Of a DNA stretch of 52,139 nt, positions 25,325 to 34,488 are shown piece after piece. This DNA is from JBMYQA01 sp049600855. GTDB taxonomy: Bacteria > Bacteroidota > Bacteroidia > Cytophagales > Flammeovirgaceae. Position 1 is the stretch's first letter; each line of letters begins with the position of its first letter. The translations under genes and the position numbers were made by a program. The stretch lies in assembly GCA_049600855.1 (NCBI GenBank), contig JBMYQA010000004.1:1-52139 (forward strand). Reading direction: 5' to 3'. A model generated the notes under the pieces. It ran no database searches. It had not been told where the DNA came from and worked only from the letters and a program-made list of their open reading frames with translations.

Positions 25325-27079
25325 ATGAATAAGCAAAAAACACTTTTCAATTTCATTTTCCTGATTGTAGTAGCGCTGTTCTTAGTTGATGCTTTACCCA
25401 TTGATGGCCGTCCGGGAGGAGGTTCTTCTTTCAGCAGTGGAGGTAGTAGCTCATCAGGTGGGGGCGGAGATGGCATTCCGATCGAAGCCATTCCTTATGT
25501 GGTATTTTTCATTTTAACCGTAAGCTTTACTTCGGCTTCATTTTCTACGCTTCGAGGAAAAGTATTAACCAAAAAGAGTATTGGGAAAGACTTAAAATCG
25601 ATGTTGTTGGGTGGTGCTGCATATTATGCACAAGTAGCCATGCGTGCTCAAAATGAAACCTTGGGCTTTGGAGCCCGTTTTATTCGAGCCGTTCCGATGT
25701 TGGGCATGGGTTTCCCCTTTGGCTTTTTCATCATTGCCATTGTAGGTCCTACGCAGTCAGCAGCCATTATCTACGATATTATTGCAGGAGGTGCTTTAGC
25801 GCTGCTCTATTTTATGAATCGCGATAAGTCAGCGGATCAGGATATGGTGACTTCAGGAGCAGATATGGGTATCTCGCCCAAAAGTAGAATGCAAGTAGAA
25901 AAAGGAATAGAAAACTTAAAAGACAAAGACCCTGGCTTTTCCAAAGTCTTATTTTTAGACTTTGTCAGCTCTGTCTACCATAAATACTATGCTTTTCAAG
26001 GAAAAAAACACCTTAAAGATTTAAAGCCATTTCTTTCGGAAGAAGTAGAAGGAGAGTTGGCTCACGAATTGGAAAAGGGCAATGTTTCACACACTGAAAT
26101 AGTAATTGGTGCGATGCATGTGATCGATGTGCTCGACTTGCCTAATTTAGATGGCATTGCTGTAGATATTGAAGCGAATTATACCAAAAACTTAGGGAAT
26201 AAGTCCACCCGATTTATTGTTCAGGAAAGATGGCTATTTAACAGGAACAAACAGGTAGCATCCGTTACTCCAGAAAAGTTGCATCAACTTTCTTGTCCAA
26301 ATTGTGGCGCGCCTGCCAATTTTACCGATAATGGTCAATGCAATTACTGTAACACTCAGATCAATTTGGGCGAAATGCAGTGGTATGTGAAAAAGCGGGC
26401 TGTAATCAGAAGAGAAACCTTCCAAGTAAAAGGCTTAGGCACGTATGCGGAGGAGCGGGGAACGGACTTGCCAACCATTTACCAACCCACAATAGAGAAA
26501 TGGAAAGCACAATTTGCCTTAAATCATCAGCTTGATAGCTTTGAGCATTATTGGCCTAGCTTTCAGGAAAATGTAGTGCACAAATTCTTCATGGCGATTT
26601 ACGATGCATGGACACGCCAGCAATGGATGGATGTTCGTCACTTGGTATCCGATCGCTTATTCGAATCCAATAATTTTTGGATAGAAGAATATAAAAAGCA
26701 AGGATTGATCAACAAATTAGCAAACATCCAGATTCAGCAAGTTCAATTAGCCCGTATCGATTTAGACCAGTATTACGAATCATTTACCGTTCGCATTTTT
26801 GCTTCTAGTTTAGATTATGTCACTGATGCGAATGGAAAACTCATTGGAGGATCAAATAAAAAACCAAGGCGATTCAGCGAATATTGGACATTTATTAGAA
26901 GAACTGGTGTAGAAAAGCCCGAATCGGAATATGACTTAACTTCTTGCCCTAGCTGTGGCGCAAGTACCGATAAAATGGGACAAGCTGCTGAATGTGGCTA
27001 TTGTGGATCGAAAATTAGTACAGGTGAATTTTATTGGGTATTGGCGATTATTACCCAAGACGAAGTTTATCGCGGATAA
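25325..27079 (+). CDS. Tim44-like protein with two zinc ribbons
   Basis: The 584-aa protein opens with a signal or anchor segment, a Gly/Ser-rich stretch (GRPGGGSSFSSGGSSSSGGG, about 28-47), then membrane helices near 55-75 and 125-155. Two Tim44-like domains follow (about 185-320 and 405-535), each ended by a zinc ribbon: CPNCGAPANFTDNGQCNYC (about 324-342) and CPSCGASTDKMGQAAECGYC (about 541-560). So the region is an internal duplication of a Tim44-plus-zinc-ribbon module. Tim44-like domains bind membranes. Together with the TPM gene it probably forms an envelope complex of unknown task (inference). Confidence 0.85.
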   Translation: MNKQKTLFNFIFLIVVALFLVDALPIDGRPGGGSSFSSGGSSSSGGGGDGIPIEAIPYVVFFILTVSFTSASFSTLRGKVLTKKSIGKDLKSMLLGGAAYYAQVAMRAQNETLGFGARFIRAVPMLGMGFPFGFFIIAIVGPTQSAAIIYDIIAGGALALLYFMNRDKSADQDMVTSGADMGISPKSRMQVEKGIENLKDKDPGFSKVLFLDFVSSVYHKYYAFQGKKHLKDLKPFLSEEVEGELAHELEKGNVSHTEIVIGAMHVIDVLDLPNLDGIAVDIEANYTKNLGNKSTRFIVQERWLFNRNKQVASVTPEKLHQLSCPNCGAPANFTDNGQCNYCNTQINLGEMQWYVKKRAVIRRETFQVKGLGTYAEERGTDLPTIYQPTIEKWKAQFALNHQLDSFEHYWPSFQENVVHKFFMAIYDAWTRQQWMDVRHLVSDRLFESNNFWIEEYKKQGLINKLANIQIQQVQLARIDLDQYYESFTVRIFASSLDYVTDANGKLIGGSNKKPRRFSEYWTFIRRTGVEKPESEYDLTSCPSCGASTDKMGQAAECGYCGSKISTGEFYWVLAIITQDEVYRG

Positions 27080-27134
27080 TCTTATAAGTTAAGCAGGTAA
27101 GCATCGTTATTATGATCAGCTGCTTATTTCATAC

Positions 27135-27171
27135 AAAAGGGGCTGTCTTAATTGATAAGACAGCCCCTTTT
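27135..27171. terminator. Bidirectional terminator between the Tim44-like and symporter genes
   Basis: A perfect 16-bp stem, AAAAGGGGCTGTCTTA (27135-27150) with its complement (27156-27171), a five-base loop and A/T flanks. It serves both convergent genes. Confidence 0.95.
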
Positions 27172-27187
27172 ATCCTGCTTTTAAACC

Positions 27188-28975
27188 TTAATCATATCGC
27201 TTAATTTCTCCTGTTTTTACTCTTCTGAAGTAATCTTGTAAGTCTCGCTTAATTTCAGGTGCTAAAAAGTACAAGCCTAAAATATTAGGGAAACACATGG
27301 CAAAAATCATGGCATCACCAAAATCAAATACAGAGCCAAGGCTAAGTCCTGATCCAATCACAACAAATGTGCAAAACAGTACTTTATAAGCAATATCAGC
27401 ACCTTTGCTTTCACCGAACAGATAGGTCCACGCTTTTAACCCGTAGTATGACCAAGAAATCATGGTAGATAAAGCAAATAAAATTACCGCAATAGATAAT
27501 ACTACTGGGAACCAAGAAATTACTTGTTCAAAAGCAGAAGAGGTAAGGGCAATTCCACCAGCATCAGAACTGAAAGCAGCTTCAGCACCTTGACCGCCAT
27601 AATTTGTTACTACAATTACTAGAGCCGTCATGGTACAAATGACCACCGTATCGATAAAAGGTTCTAATAAGGCTACAATACCCTCGCTAACAGGCTCATC
27701 AGTTTTAGCCGCAGAGTGCGCAATTGAGGCCGAACCAATACCAGCTTCATTAGAGAATGCGGCTCTTCTAAACCCTTGAATGAGTACTCCAATAAAACCT
27801 CCGTACAACGCTTTAGCTGAAAAAGCTCCACCAACAATTTGCCCAAAAGCACCAGGAATTTCTGAAATATTACCAAAGATGACAATTAAGGCTGCTGCCA
27901 CATAAATTCCTACCATGAATGGGACAATTTTATCAGTCACTTTTGCAATACTCTTAATCCCACCGATAATAATTATCGCAACAACTACTGCCATTACAAC
28001 TCCAAAAATCCAACCACTGCCATATAAAAAGCTTTCTTTCCCACCAGTTACATCAATAAACTGCTGTGTGGCTTGGTTCACTTGCACCATATTTCCTCCA
28101 CCAAATGAGCCTCCAATACACGCGACTGCAAAAATGGCCGCTAATACTTTTCCTATTCCTTTCTTTCCTTGAGCGGCAAGTCCTTTACTCAAGTAGTACA
28201 TAGGCCCACCAGAAACCGTCCCATCGGCATATACATTTCGGTATTTTACCCCTAAAGTACACTCCACAAATTTGGAAGACATCCCGAACAAACCTGCGAT
28301 AATCATCCAAAAAGTAGCGCCAGGTCCACCTAGCGATACGGCAATGGCTACACCAGCAATGTTACCCACACCTACTGTACCAGAAAGTGCCGCAGTTAAT
28401 GCTTGGAAGTGCGATACCTCCCCACTGTCATTCGGATCATCGAACTTTCCACGAACCACATCCAATGCATGTTTGAACCCACTGATGTTGACAAACTTCA
28501 TAAATATGGTAAAAAAGATCGCACCAACAATTAACCAGATTAATACGAAAGGCACTCGCGCAGTTTCAAAGTCATTGGTAAGTACATTGCCTTTATAACG
28601 ATCTCCTACATCAATGGTAATGCTGTCATCTTGAGGTTTAAACTTACGATCAAGTGTAAAACTGTAAAATACAACTGACATAATGCTGTTTGTAACAGGA
28701 GCAAAACCAGCATTAATTTTTTCATCGAGGGTAAACGCTTTTACTGTAATACGTACTGTTTGCGTGTTACAATTACCATCCAAACAGGACTCATAAGTGA
28801 GTGAATCTGCTCCTGTGAAACCAGCATTTGGTTTATAGGATATTGAACCATCAGGCTTCAAGTCTACTGTTCCTCCTTTTGGCTGCTCCAAAAGCTTGGC
28901 CGAAGCATCTTGGGCAAAGGATTGATTAATGCCCAAAAATAATAGGCAACATAAGATGGTAATAATTCTTTTCAT
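27188..28975 (-). CDS. Sodium:alanine/glycine symporter (AGCS) with split Ig-like domain
   Basis: The C-terminal 450 residues are a complete AGCS transporter, which imports alanine or glycine with sodium: VPFVLIWLIVGAIFFT (first helix, about 141-156), SGTVGVGNIAGVA (198-210), GGPMYYL, RAAFSNEAGIGSA. The 140 residues before are unusual. A signal peptide (cleavage after SFAQ, about 22) leads to a segment with KLLEQPKGGTVDLKPDGSIS, NAGFTGADSLTYESC and TQTVRITV (26-80). This is the second half of a Big_9/cadherin-like domain. The usual first half, DDSITIDVG plus GNVLTND (117-135), comes later, after the amphipathic segment NSIMSVVFYSFTL. The ATG at 28975 gives 595 aa; the frame is open to 28996. 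Confidence 0.9.
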   Translation of the reverse strand: MKRIITILCCLLFLGINQSFAQDASAKLLEQPKGGTVDLKPDGSISYKPNAGFTGADSLTYESCLDGNCNTQTVRITVKAFTLDEKINAGFAPVTNSIMSVVFYSFTLDRKFKPQDDSITIDVGDRYKGNVLTNDFETARVPFVLIWLIVGAIFFTIFMKFVNISGFKHALDVVRGKFDDPNDSGEVSHFQALTAALSGTVGVGNIAGVAIAVSLGGPGATFWMIIAGLFGMSSKFVECTLGVKYRNVYADGTVSGGPMYYLSKGLAAQGKKGIGKVLAAIFAVACIGGSFGGGNMVQVNQATQQFIDVTGGKESFLYGSGWIFGVVMAVVVAIIIIGGIKSIAKVTDKIVPFMVGIYVAAALIVIFGNISEIPGAFGQIVGGAFSAKALYGGFIGVLIQGFRRAAFSNEAGIGSASIAHSAAKTDEPVSEGIVALLEPFIDTVVICTMTALVIVVTNYGGQGAEAAFSSDAGGIALTSSAFEQVISWFPVVLSIAVILFALSTMISWSYYGLKAWTYLFGESKGADIAYKVLFCTFVVIGSGLSLGSVFDFGDAMIFAMCFPNILGLYFLAPEIKRDLQDYFRRVKTGEIKRYD

Positions 28976-29595
28976 AAGGACTGATTTTTTGTACAAGACA
29001 AGTAAAAATCCAATATTGGCAATTTATCTAGGATAGCTATAATTTTTTGGATTTGCGATTTTATAGAATCATTCCCTAAAAATCCACGAAATCAAGTTTT
29101 TTCTCATAAAAAGCGGGTTAAATGCTCAAAAATTCATTTTTAATAGCTTTATTTTATCCAACAAAATATGATTTACGTTATATGATTTTAATCTCTTTCT
29201 GCCTCTTTTCTTACATTGAATAAGTGTATGCCACAAAAAAATACAAAAACCGTTTTCATACAAACGCTATCCAATCTTACTAAATTTATTCATATTTATC
29301 TCTTAGAATAATCATATAAATTACTGTAACCCTGAATATGTCTCCCTTTTGTCCCCCTAGTTATCCATTGAAGCGCTTGCATTAAGTTATATTTACAGTT
29401 ACTAAATTGTTAAAACCGATCATTATTACACTATTTTAAAAGATATTGTTAATGCATATGCAACAACATTAACATTTTACTAGGTAAACTCACCAACCTA
29501 ATCGCCACAAAGTAACTAACGACTATCAGTTGAATGGATTTCTGGCAACTGCTTTTACAAAAGCATGCGTCATATTCGGTTATAATAATTAGTAT
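28976..29595. other. Intergenic region with no supported gene
   Basis: About 620 bp of AT-rich DNA between divergent genes. No conserved ORF, tRNA or long inverted repeat was seen. It must hold the promoters of the symporter and the sensor kinase, but I could not place both boxes of either. Confidence 0.6.
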
Positions 29596-32500
29596 ATGAG
29601 AGGTATGGGTAAGTTCACTACATGTTGCTTCATGTTTTTGGGATTGGTTATTCAAACTAGTTTTGCACAACACATTACTGGTTTGCCACCAATTCGTAAT
29701 ATTAGTGCCAAAGAATACAATTCGTTTCCTCAAAACTTTGGCGCTACTCAACACCCGAATGGTTTAATGTATATTGCCAATACGTACAACATTGTGGAAT
29801 ATGATGGGGTAAATTGGCGTAAAATCCCTGAAGAAGGTCGCTTGCTTTCGCGCTCGATCATGAGCAATAATTCAGGAGAAATTTATGTGGGTAGCATCAA
29901 AAACTTTGGACGGCTACAAGCCGATAGCACCCATAATTTCCAATTTGTTTCTTTGGCACATCACATCCCTGAAAACCTAAGAAACTATACCTATGTAAAC
30001 TATATTTATGAAACTCAAGATGGCATCTACTTTATCGCCAACGAAATTATTTTTCAGTTTGTAAATAATGAGTTTATTCGGGCTATTAAACCCCAAGGAC
30101 AATTTAATGGCGCACAAATTTGGAATGATCATATCTACCTCATTGATACAGCACAAGGCTTAGTACAAATTGTAGGAGGACAGCTTCAGGCGCTTTCAGG
30201 GAGTTCGGTTTTAAAAGAAGCTCACATTTTTAGCATATTCAGTAATGCTAATAACCAACTTGAGCTCATTACCTCAAAAGGAAGCTTTATCCAACAAAAA
30301 TTGAGTGATGGAAAATACACTTATCAGTTGGCTCAGCGTTCAAAACTCAACCAAACGCTAACGGCTCATACCGTATCTGCTGTCATTCCGCTACATGATG
30401 GAAGCTTGGCTATTGGAACGAGTGATGCTGGGGTGATTATTTTTAAAGCGAGTGGGCAAAGCTATCAACTCGATAAACGTAATGGCTTGTGCAATAACAA
30501 TGTGCTCAACCTCTTTCTAAGTAAAGAAAATTTACTGTGGGCCATGACAGGTGAAGGTCTTGCCCTTATCAATTATCATACTCCATTGCGTTTTATTGAT
30601 GATCGTTTAGGTTATGAAGGCAGAAATTACGTTGCCACTACGTATCGTAACACGCTCTATACAAGTGGGTCCACTGGCACCTACAAACTAGAAAACGATC
30701 AGACATTCACTAGAATACCTAATACTCATCCAGCTTTTTTCTTAGAAGAGATCGATGGTAAATTATATACCGCAACACGTAAAAATATTGCACTCATCCA
30801 TCCGAATGGTTCAGTCAAGCAAATTTATAATGGAAAGGCTTGGGTAATTCGCAAACTAACGCATTATCCAAATAAAGCCATTGCAGGAATAGATGATGGG
30901 CTATTAGTGTTTAATCAAACTCCGAATGGTTTACAGTTTTCCCATAAAATAGACGGTTTTCACGATCATAGCCGCTGGGTACATGAAGATGATGAAGGAA
31001 ATATCTGGGTAGCCTTTCAATCGAGGCATGTATCTAAAATTCGGTTAAATCAGGAGATGACCGAAATTACAGAACAACGGGTTTATACCCATCAAGAGGG
31101 CTTACCCAAGCAAAAGAACTACATTGTTTACAAGTTAAAAACAACTGATGAAAAGCATAAAATTGTAGTCACTACTGAAGAAGGAATTTATGAGTATCAA
31201 GCTGATGCTGATCACTTTGTAGTAGATCACTCATTTGATTCAATTAATGGAAAAGGCTTTGTCCATCCAATTTCACAAGGTGCTGACGGGCGAATTTATT
31301 GGCAAAAAAATGGGGAGAAAGGAATTTTATACCCGACTAAACAGGGAATTTATACCTTATACAAACGTCCTTTTTTGGGGCTAAAAGATCAGTGGGTGGA
31401 ATGGATGCACGAAATTGATGAAAATCGTGTACTGCTCAGTGTTGGCACTGGCTTAGTCATGTACGATCGACAGTTAGATCAGCAAGAAAAGCAGGAGGTA
31501 GAACTAAAGTTTCGACAATTCTTTGTGAAAGAATCACTCGTTTACAATGGAGCGACTTCACATCAAACCTTGGGAAGTTTACAAATTCCCTACGATAAAA
31601 ATACCGTTCGATTTGGCTTTGCCGCCCAATCATTCCAGCAGGCTGATCAAACGCAATACCGCTATCAACTCATTGGCTTTGATGAAACTTGGAGTGCTTG
31701 GACTACCAAAACAGAAAAAGAGTATACAAACCTATCCGAAGGAAAATATACGTTTTGCGTGATGGCAAAAAATCATTTTGGCGATGAGAGTAAAGTCATC
31801 AGTTATACTTTTCAGGTATTGCCTCCTTGGTACTTAACAAGGCTGGCCTTTCTGGTTTACATTGCCTTGGGCATTGGGTTTATGTGGTTGATACTTTGGT
31901 TAAATTCTATCCGAATGATTCATCAAAAACAAAAACTAGAACGCATCATTCGAGCGCATACCGAAGAGATTCGGCAACAGAAAGAAGAACTTGAAGTCCA
32001 ATCGGAGGAAATTATGGGGCAGGCCGAACACCTACAAATGGCAAATGAGCAGCTCATCAAGTTGGATAAATTTAAGCAACACATGACCAGCATGATTGTT
32101 CACGATCTCAAAAATCCACTTGGTGCCATCATTAGCATTTCCCCAGAAGGCTCGCGCATTAATGCTGAAGCCAAGCAAATGCTTACCTTAGTGAGTAATA
32201 TCTTAGATGTAAACAAGTTTGAGAACACAGAAGTACAGCTCAACCTAAATAATTATACGCTTTGCGAAATTGGTCGGGCAGCTATGACTCAAGTAGATTT
32301 ATTAATTGCCGAAAAACAAATCAAGCTAGACGTTCAAGTTCCGCAAAACCAATGGGTACATGCCGATGCTGAACTTATGGCACGCGTGATGGTAAATCTC
32401 TTCACCAATGCCATCAAATATACCCCCAATAATGGCACCATCACCCTCACTTCCTCGGTGGTTAATGACCAATGGATTCGTTTTGGCATCCATGATAACG

Positions 32501-33015
32501 GACAAGGGATTCCTGCTGAACGCTTACCGTATATTTTTGATTTATATGGGCAGATTGATGCCAAAAACTCAGGCACAACACGCTCAACAGGCTTGGGCCT
32601 CACGTTTTGTAAAATGGTGATAGAGGCGCATGGAGGTCAAATTGATGTCGAATCGGTACTTCATGAGGGAAGTTCTTTTTACTTTACCATTCCAACAGGA
32701 AGTCCCCGAACCAATGACGAGCAAGGTACTTGTTTAGAACGTATTCCTACGCCAAAATACCTGCCCATTGAATTGACTGAAAAAGATTTTGACATTATTG
32801 AGCCATTTTTAGCACGATTACGCGCACTAAAAGTGTATCAAGCATCGGCTATTCGGAAAACACTGCGCGAGATTGAATCGGAACACGTCACAATTGTAGA
32901 TTGGAAAGAAGCCGTACTAAAAGCCGCCATTACAGGTAATACCGAATCTTATTTGGAACTTGTAAACCTAAAAAAAGACAAAAAGCTTGAATTAGGCACT
33001 CCTAACCTCAATTAA
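29596..33015 (+). CDS. Sensor histidine kinase with periplasmic two-bladed-propeller input (Y_Y_Y)
   Basis: The 1139-aa kinase has a signal peptide, a large periplasmic region of Reg_prop-like propeller repeats (about 25-650), a Y_Y_Y domain (about 660-745, including YRYQLIGFDETWSAWTT), one membrane helix (about 748-770), a coiled coil, a HisKA segment with the phosphoacceptor in HDLKNPLG (His836), and a full HATPase with N box LFTNAIKYTPNNG, DNGQGIP, and STGLGLTFCKMV. A further 100-residue helical tail follows. Unlike hybrid two-component systems with the same input, it has no receiver or AraC domain, so it needs a separate partner, which is not in the window. Ligand unknown; many relatives sense glycans. 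Confidence 0.9.
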   Translation: MRGMGKFTTCCFMFLGLVIQTSFAQHITGLPPIRNISAKEYNSFPQNFGATQHPNGLMYIANTYNIVEYDGVNWRKIPEEGRLLSRSIMSNNSGEIYVGSIKNFGRLQADSTHNFQFVSLAHHIPENLRNYTYVNYIYETQDGIYFIANEIIFQFVNNEFIRAIKPQGQFNGAQIWNDHIYLIDTAQGLVQIVGGQLQALSGSSVLKEAHIFSIFSNANNQLELITSKGSFIQQKLSDGKYTYQLAQRSKLNQTLTAHTVSAVIPLHDGSLAIGTSDAGVIIFKASGQSYQLDKRNGLCNNNVLNLFLSKENLLWAMTGEGLALINYHTPLRFIDDRLGYEGRNYVATTYRNTLYTSGSTGTYKLENDQTFTRIPNTHPAFFLEEIDGKLYTATRKNIALIHPNGSVKQIYNGKAWVIRKLTHYPNKAIAGIDDGLLVFNQTPNGLQFSHKIDGFHDHSRWVHEDDEGNIWVAFQSRHVSKIRLNQEMTEITEQRVYTHQEGLPKQKNYIVYKLKTTDEKHKIVVTTEEGIYEYQADADHFVVDHSFDSINGKGFVHPISQGADGRIYWQKNGEKGILYPTKQGIYTLYKRPFLGLKDQWVEWMHEIDENRVLLSVGTGLVMYDRQLDQQEKQEVELKFRQFFVKESLVYNGATSHQTLGSLQIPYDKNTVRFGFAAQSFQQADQTQYRYQLIGFDETWSAWTTKTEKEYTNLSEGKYTFCVMAKNHFGDESKVISYTFQVLPPWYLTRLAFLVYIALGIGFMWLILWLNSIRMIHQKQKLERIIRAHTEEIRQQKEELEVQSEEIMGQAEHLQMANEQLIKLDKFKQHMTSMIVHDLKNPLGAIISISPEGSRINAEAKQMLTLVSNILDVNKFENTEVQLNLNNYTLCEIGRAAMTQVDLLIAEKQIKLDVQVPQNQWVHADAELMARVMVNLFTNAIKYTPNNGTITLTSSVVNDQWIRFGIHDNGQGIPAERLPYIFDLYGQIDAKNSGTTRSTGLGLTFCKMVIEAHGGQIDVESVLHEGSSFYFTIPTGSPRTNDEQGTCLERIPTPKYLPIELTEKDFDIIEPFLARLRALKVYQASAIRKTLREIESEHVTIVDWKEAVLKAAITGNTESYLELVNLKKDKKLELGTPNLN

Positions 33016-33025
33016 AGTACTTCCA

Positions 33026-33057
33026 TTTCGTTCTTTTTCTAATTTCAACTACCTTTG
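33026..33057 (+). promoter_or_regulatory. Candidate Bacteroidota promoter of mtaB
   Basis: TACCTTTG (33050-33057) matches the TAnnTTTG -7 box and TTTCG (33026-33030) is close to the -33 TTTG, with exactly 19 nt between. An AGAGGA (33085-33090) five bases before the ATG is an unusually good ribosome binding site for this phylum. Confidence 0.5.
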
Positions 33058-33095
33058 CGGGTCTGTTAATTAGGTTTTAAGTGTAGAGGAAAGCG

Positions 33096-34427
33096 ATGAA
33101 AAAAGTAGCATTTTATACATTAGGCTGCAAGCTAAATTATTCTGAAACATCTACCATTGGAAGGATGTTTGAGCAGAAGGGTTATCAAAAAGTAGATTTT
33201 ACAGACAAACCTGAAATCTTCATTATCAACACCTGCTCAGTTACGGAGAATGCGGATAAAAAATGTAAAAAGATTGTTCGCGAGGCGAAAAAAATTTCGC
33301 CCGATTCGTATGTTACCATCATTGGCTGCTATGCCCAGCTGAAACCTAAGGAAATTTCTGAAATTGAAGGCGTAGATGCGGTACTTGGCGCAGCCGAAAA
33401 ATTCCGTTTACTTGAATTACTGGATGGTTTTGTAAAGACGGATACGCCTCAAGTATTGGCTTCTGAAATTACAGAAGCGAAAGCATTCAATAGCTCCTAC
33501 TCCATGAACGACCGCACACGAACCTTCTTAAAAGTTCAAGATGGTTGTAATTATAATTGTGCTTTCTGTACCATTCCATTGGCGCGAGGAAAAAGCCGAA
33601 GTGCGCCCATTGCTGATATTTTGAAAAATGCCCATGAAATTGCCCAAACAGAAGTGAAAGAGGTGGTACTCACAGGCGTAAATATTGGTGATTATGGCAT
33701 TATCGAAGGCAGAAGAAATGTGCGCTTTTTGGAATTAATTCAGGAACTCGACCAAGTGGAAGGTATTGAGCGATTCCGTATTTCCTCTATAGAGCCCAAT
33801 TTATTGAGTAACGAAATCATTGAGTTTGTGGCAAACTCTCAACGTTTTGTGCCACACTTTCATATTCCATTGCAATCTGGCTCCAACAAAATTTTAAAAG
33901 CCATGCGTAGGCGTTACGAACGCGAGTTGTATGCTGAGCGTGTCGCTAAAATTAAAGCGCTCATGCCGCATTGTTGCATTGGCGTTGATGTTATTACTGG
34001 ATTTCCAGGTGAAACCGAAGAAGATTTCTTAGATACCTATAANNNNNNNNNNAATTTCCTCAATGAGTTAGACATTTCTTATTTACACGTATTCACGTAT
34101 TCGGAGCGCGCCAATACTGCTGCCATTGAAATGGAGCATCCCGTTCCGATGAAGGAACGAAATAGACGATCTAAAATGCTTCGTACCTTGTCACATAAAA
34201 AGCGTAGGGCATTTTATGAGGAAAGTTTGGGAAAACACGCCACCGTATTATTTGAAGCAGATGTACAAGATGGCTTCATGGAAGGGTTTACTGAAAACTA
34301 CGTACGAGTAGTCGCCAAGTATGATCCACTGCTCGTGAATGAACTCAAGCAGGTTCAGCTCATCAACATCAACGATAAAGGCTTAGTAGAAGTGGAAGAA
34401 CCTGAGTTGGTGTATGAAATGCATTAA
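33096..34427 (+). CDS. mtaB: tRNA t6A37 methylthiotransferase MtaB (interrupted by an N-gap)
   Basis: This radical-SAM methylthiotransferase converts t6A37 of tRNA to ms2t6A. The N-terminal UPF0004 domain has cysteines at 11 (TLGCKL), 47 (NTCSV) and 78 (GCYA) for one Fe-S cluster; the radical-SAM core has CNYNCAFC (Cys151, 155, 158); a TRAM domain closes the protein. A run of ten Ns at 34043-34052 keeps the frame and adds four unknown residues between TY and NFLNELDISYLHVF. Family members have just one residue at that position, so the gap is probably an overlap artefact (bases AA occur on both sides) and the real protein is about 439 aa. Confidence 0.95.
   Translation: MKKVAFYTLGCKLNYSETSTIGRMFEQKGYQKVDFTDKPEIFIINTCSVTENADKKCKKIVREAKKISPDSYVTIIGCYAQLKPKEISEIEGVDAVLGAAEKFRLLELLDGFVKTDTPQVLASEITEAKAFNSSYSMNDRTRTFLKVQDGCNYNCAFCTIPLARGKSRSAPIADILKNAHEIAQTEVKEVVLTGVNIGDYGIIEGRRNVRFLELIQELDQVEGIERFRISSIEPNLLSNEIIEFVANSQRFVPHFHIPLQSGSNKILKAMRRRYERELYAERVAKIKALMPHCCIGVDVITGFPGETEEDFLDTYXXXXNFLNELDISYLHVFTYSERANTAAIEMEHPVPMKERNRRSKMLRTLSHKKRRAFYEESLGKHATVLFEADVQDGFMEGFTENYVRVVAKYDPLLVNELKQVQLININDKGLVEVEEPELVYEMH
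34043..34052. other. 10-N assembly gap inside mtaB
   Basis: Ten Ns of default-looking length. The flanks are TATAA and AATTTCCTC; merging the shared AA gives TAT AAT TTC CTC, which restores the family sequence without extra residues. Confidence 0.9.
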
Positions 34428-34442
34428 CGCTACGTGTTTTTT

Positions 34443-34480
34443 TAACTCGTTCAGGCATGTAGTGCTGCTTGAACGAGTTA
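34443..34480. terminator. Bidirectional terminator between mtaB and the adenosyltransferase
   Basis: A 15-bp stem with one mismatch (34443-34457 with 34466-34480) lies between two convergent stops; a run of eight Ts precedes it at about 34436-34443, serving the minus strand poorly and the plus strand not at all, so efficiency is uncertain. Confidence 0.6.
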
Positions 34481-34488
34481 TATAAAGC

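Noticed and set aside
34043..34052. Real in-frame insertion in MtaB
   Set aside because: The residues are Ns of default length with shared AA flanks; an overlap artefact is simpler.
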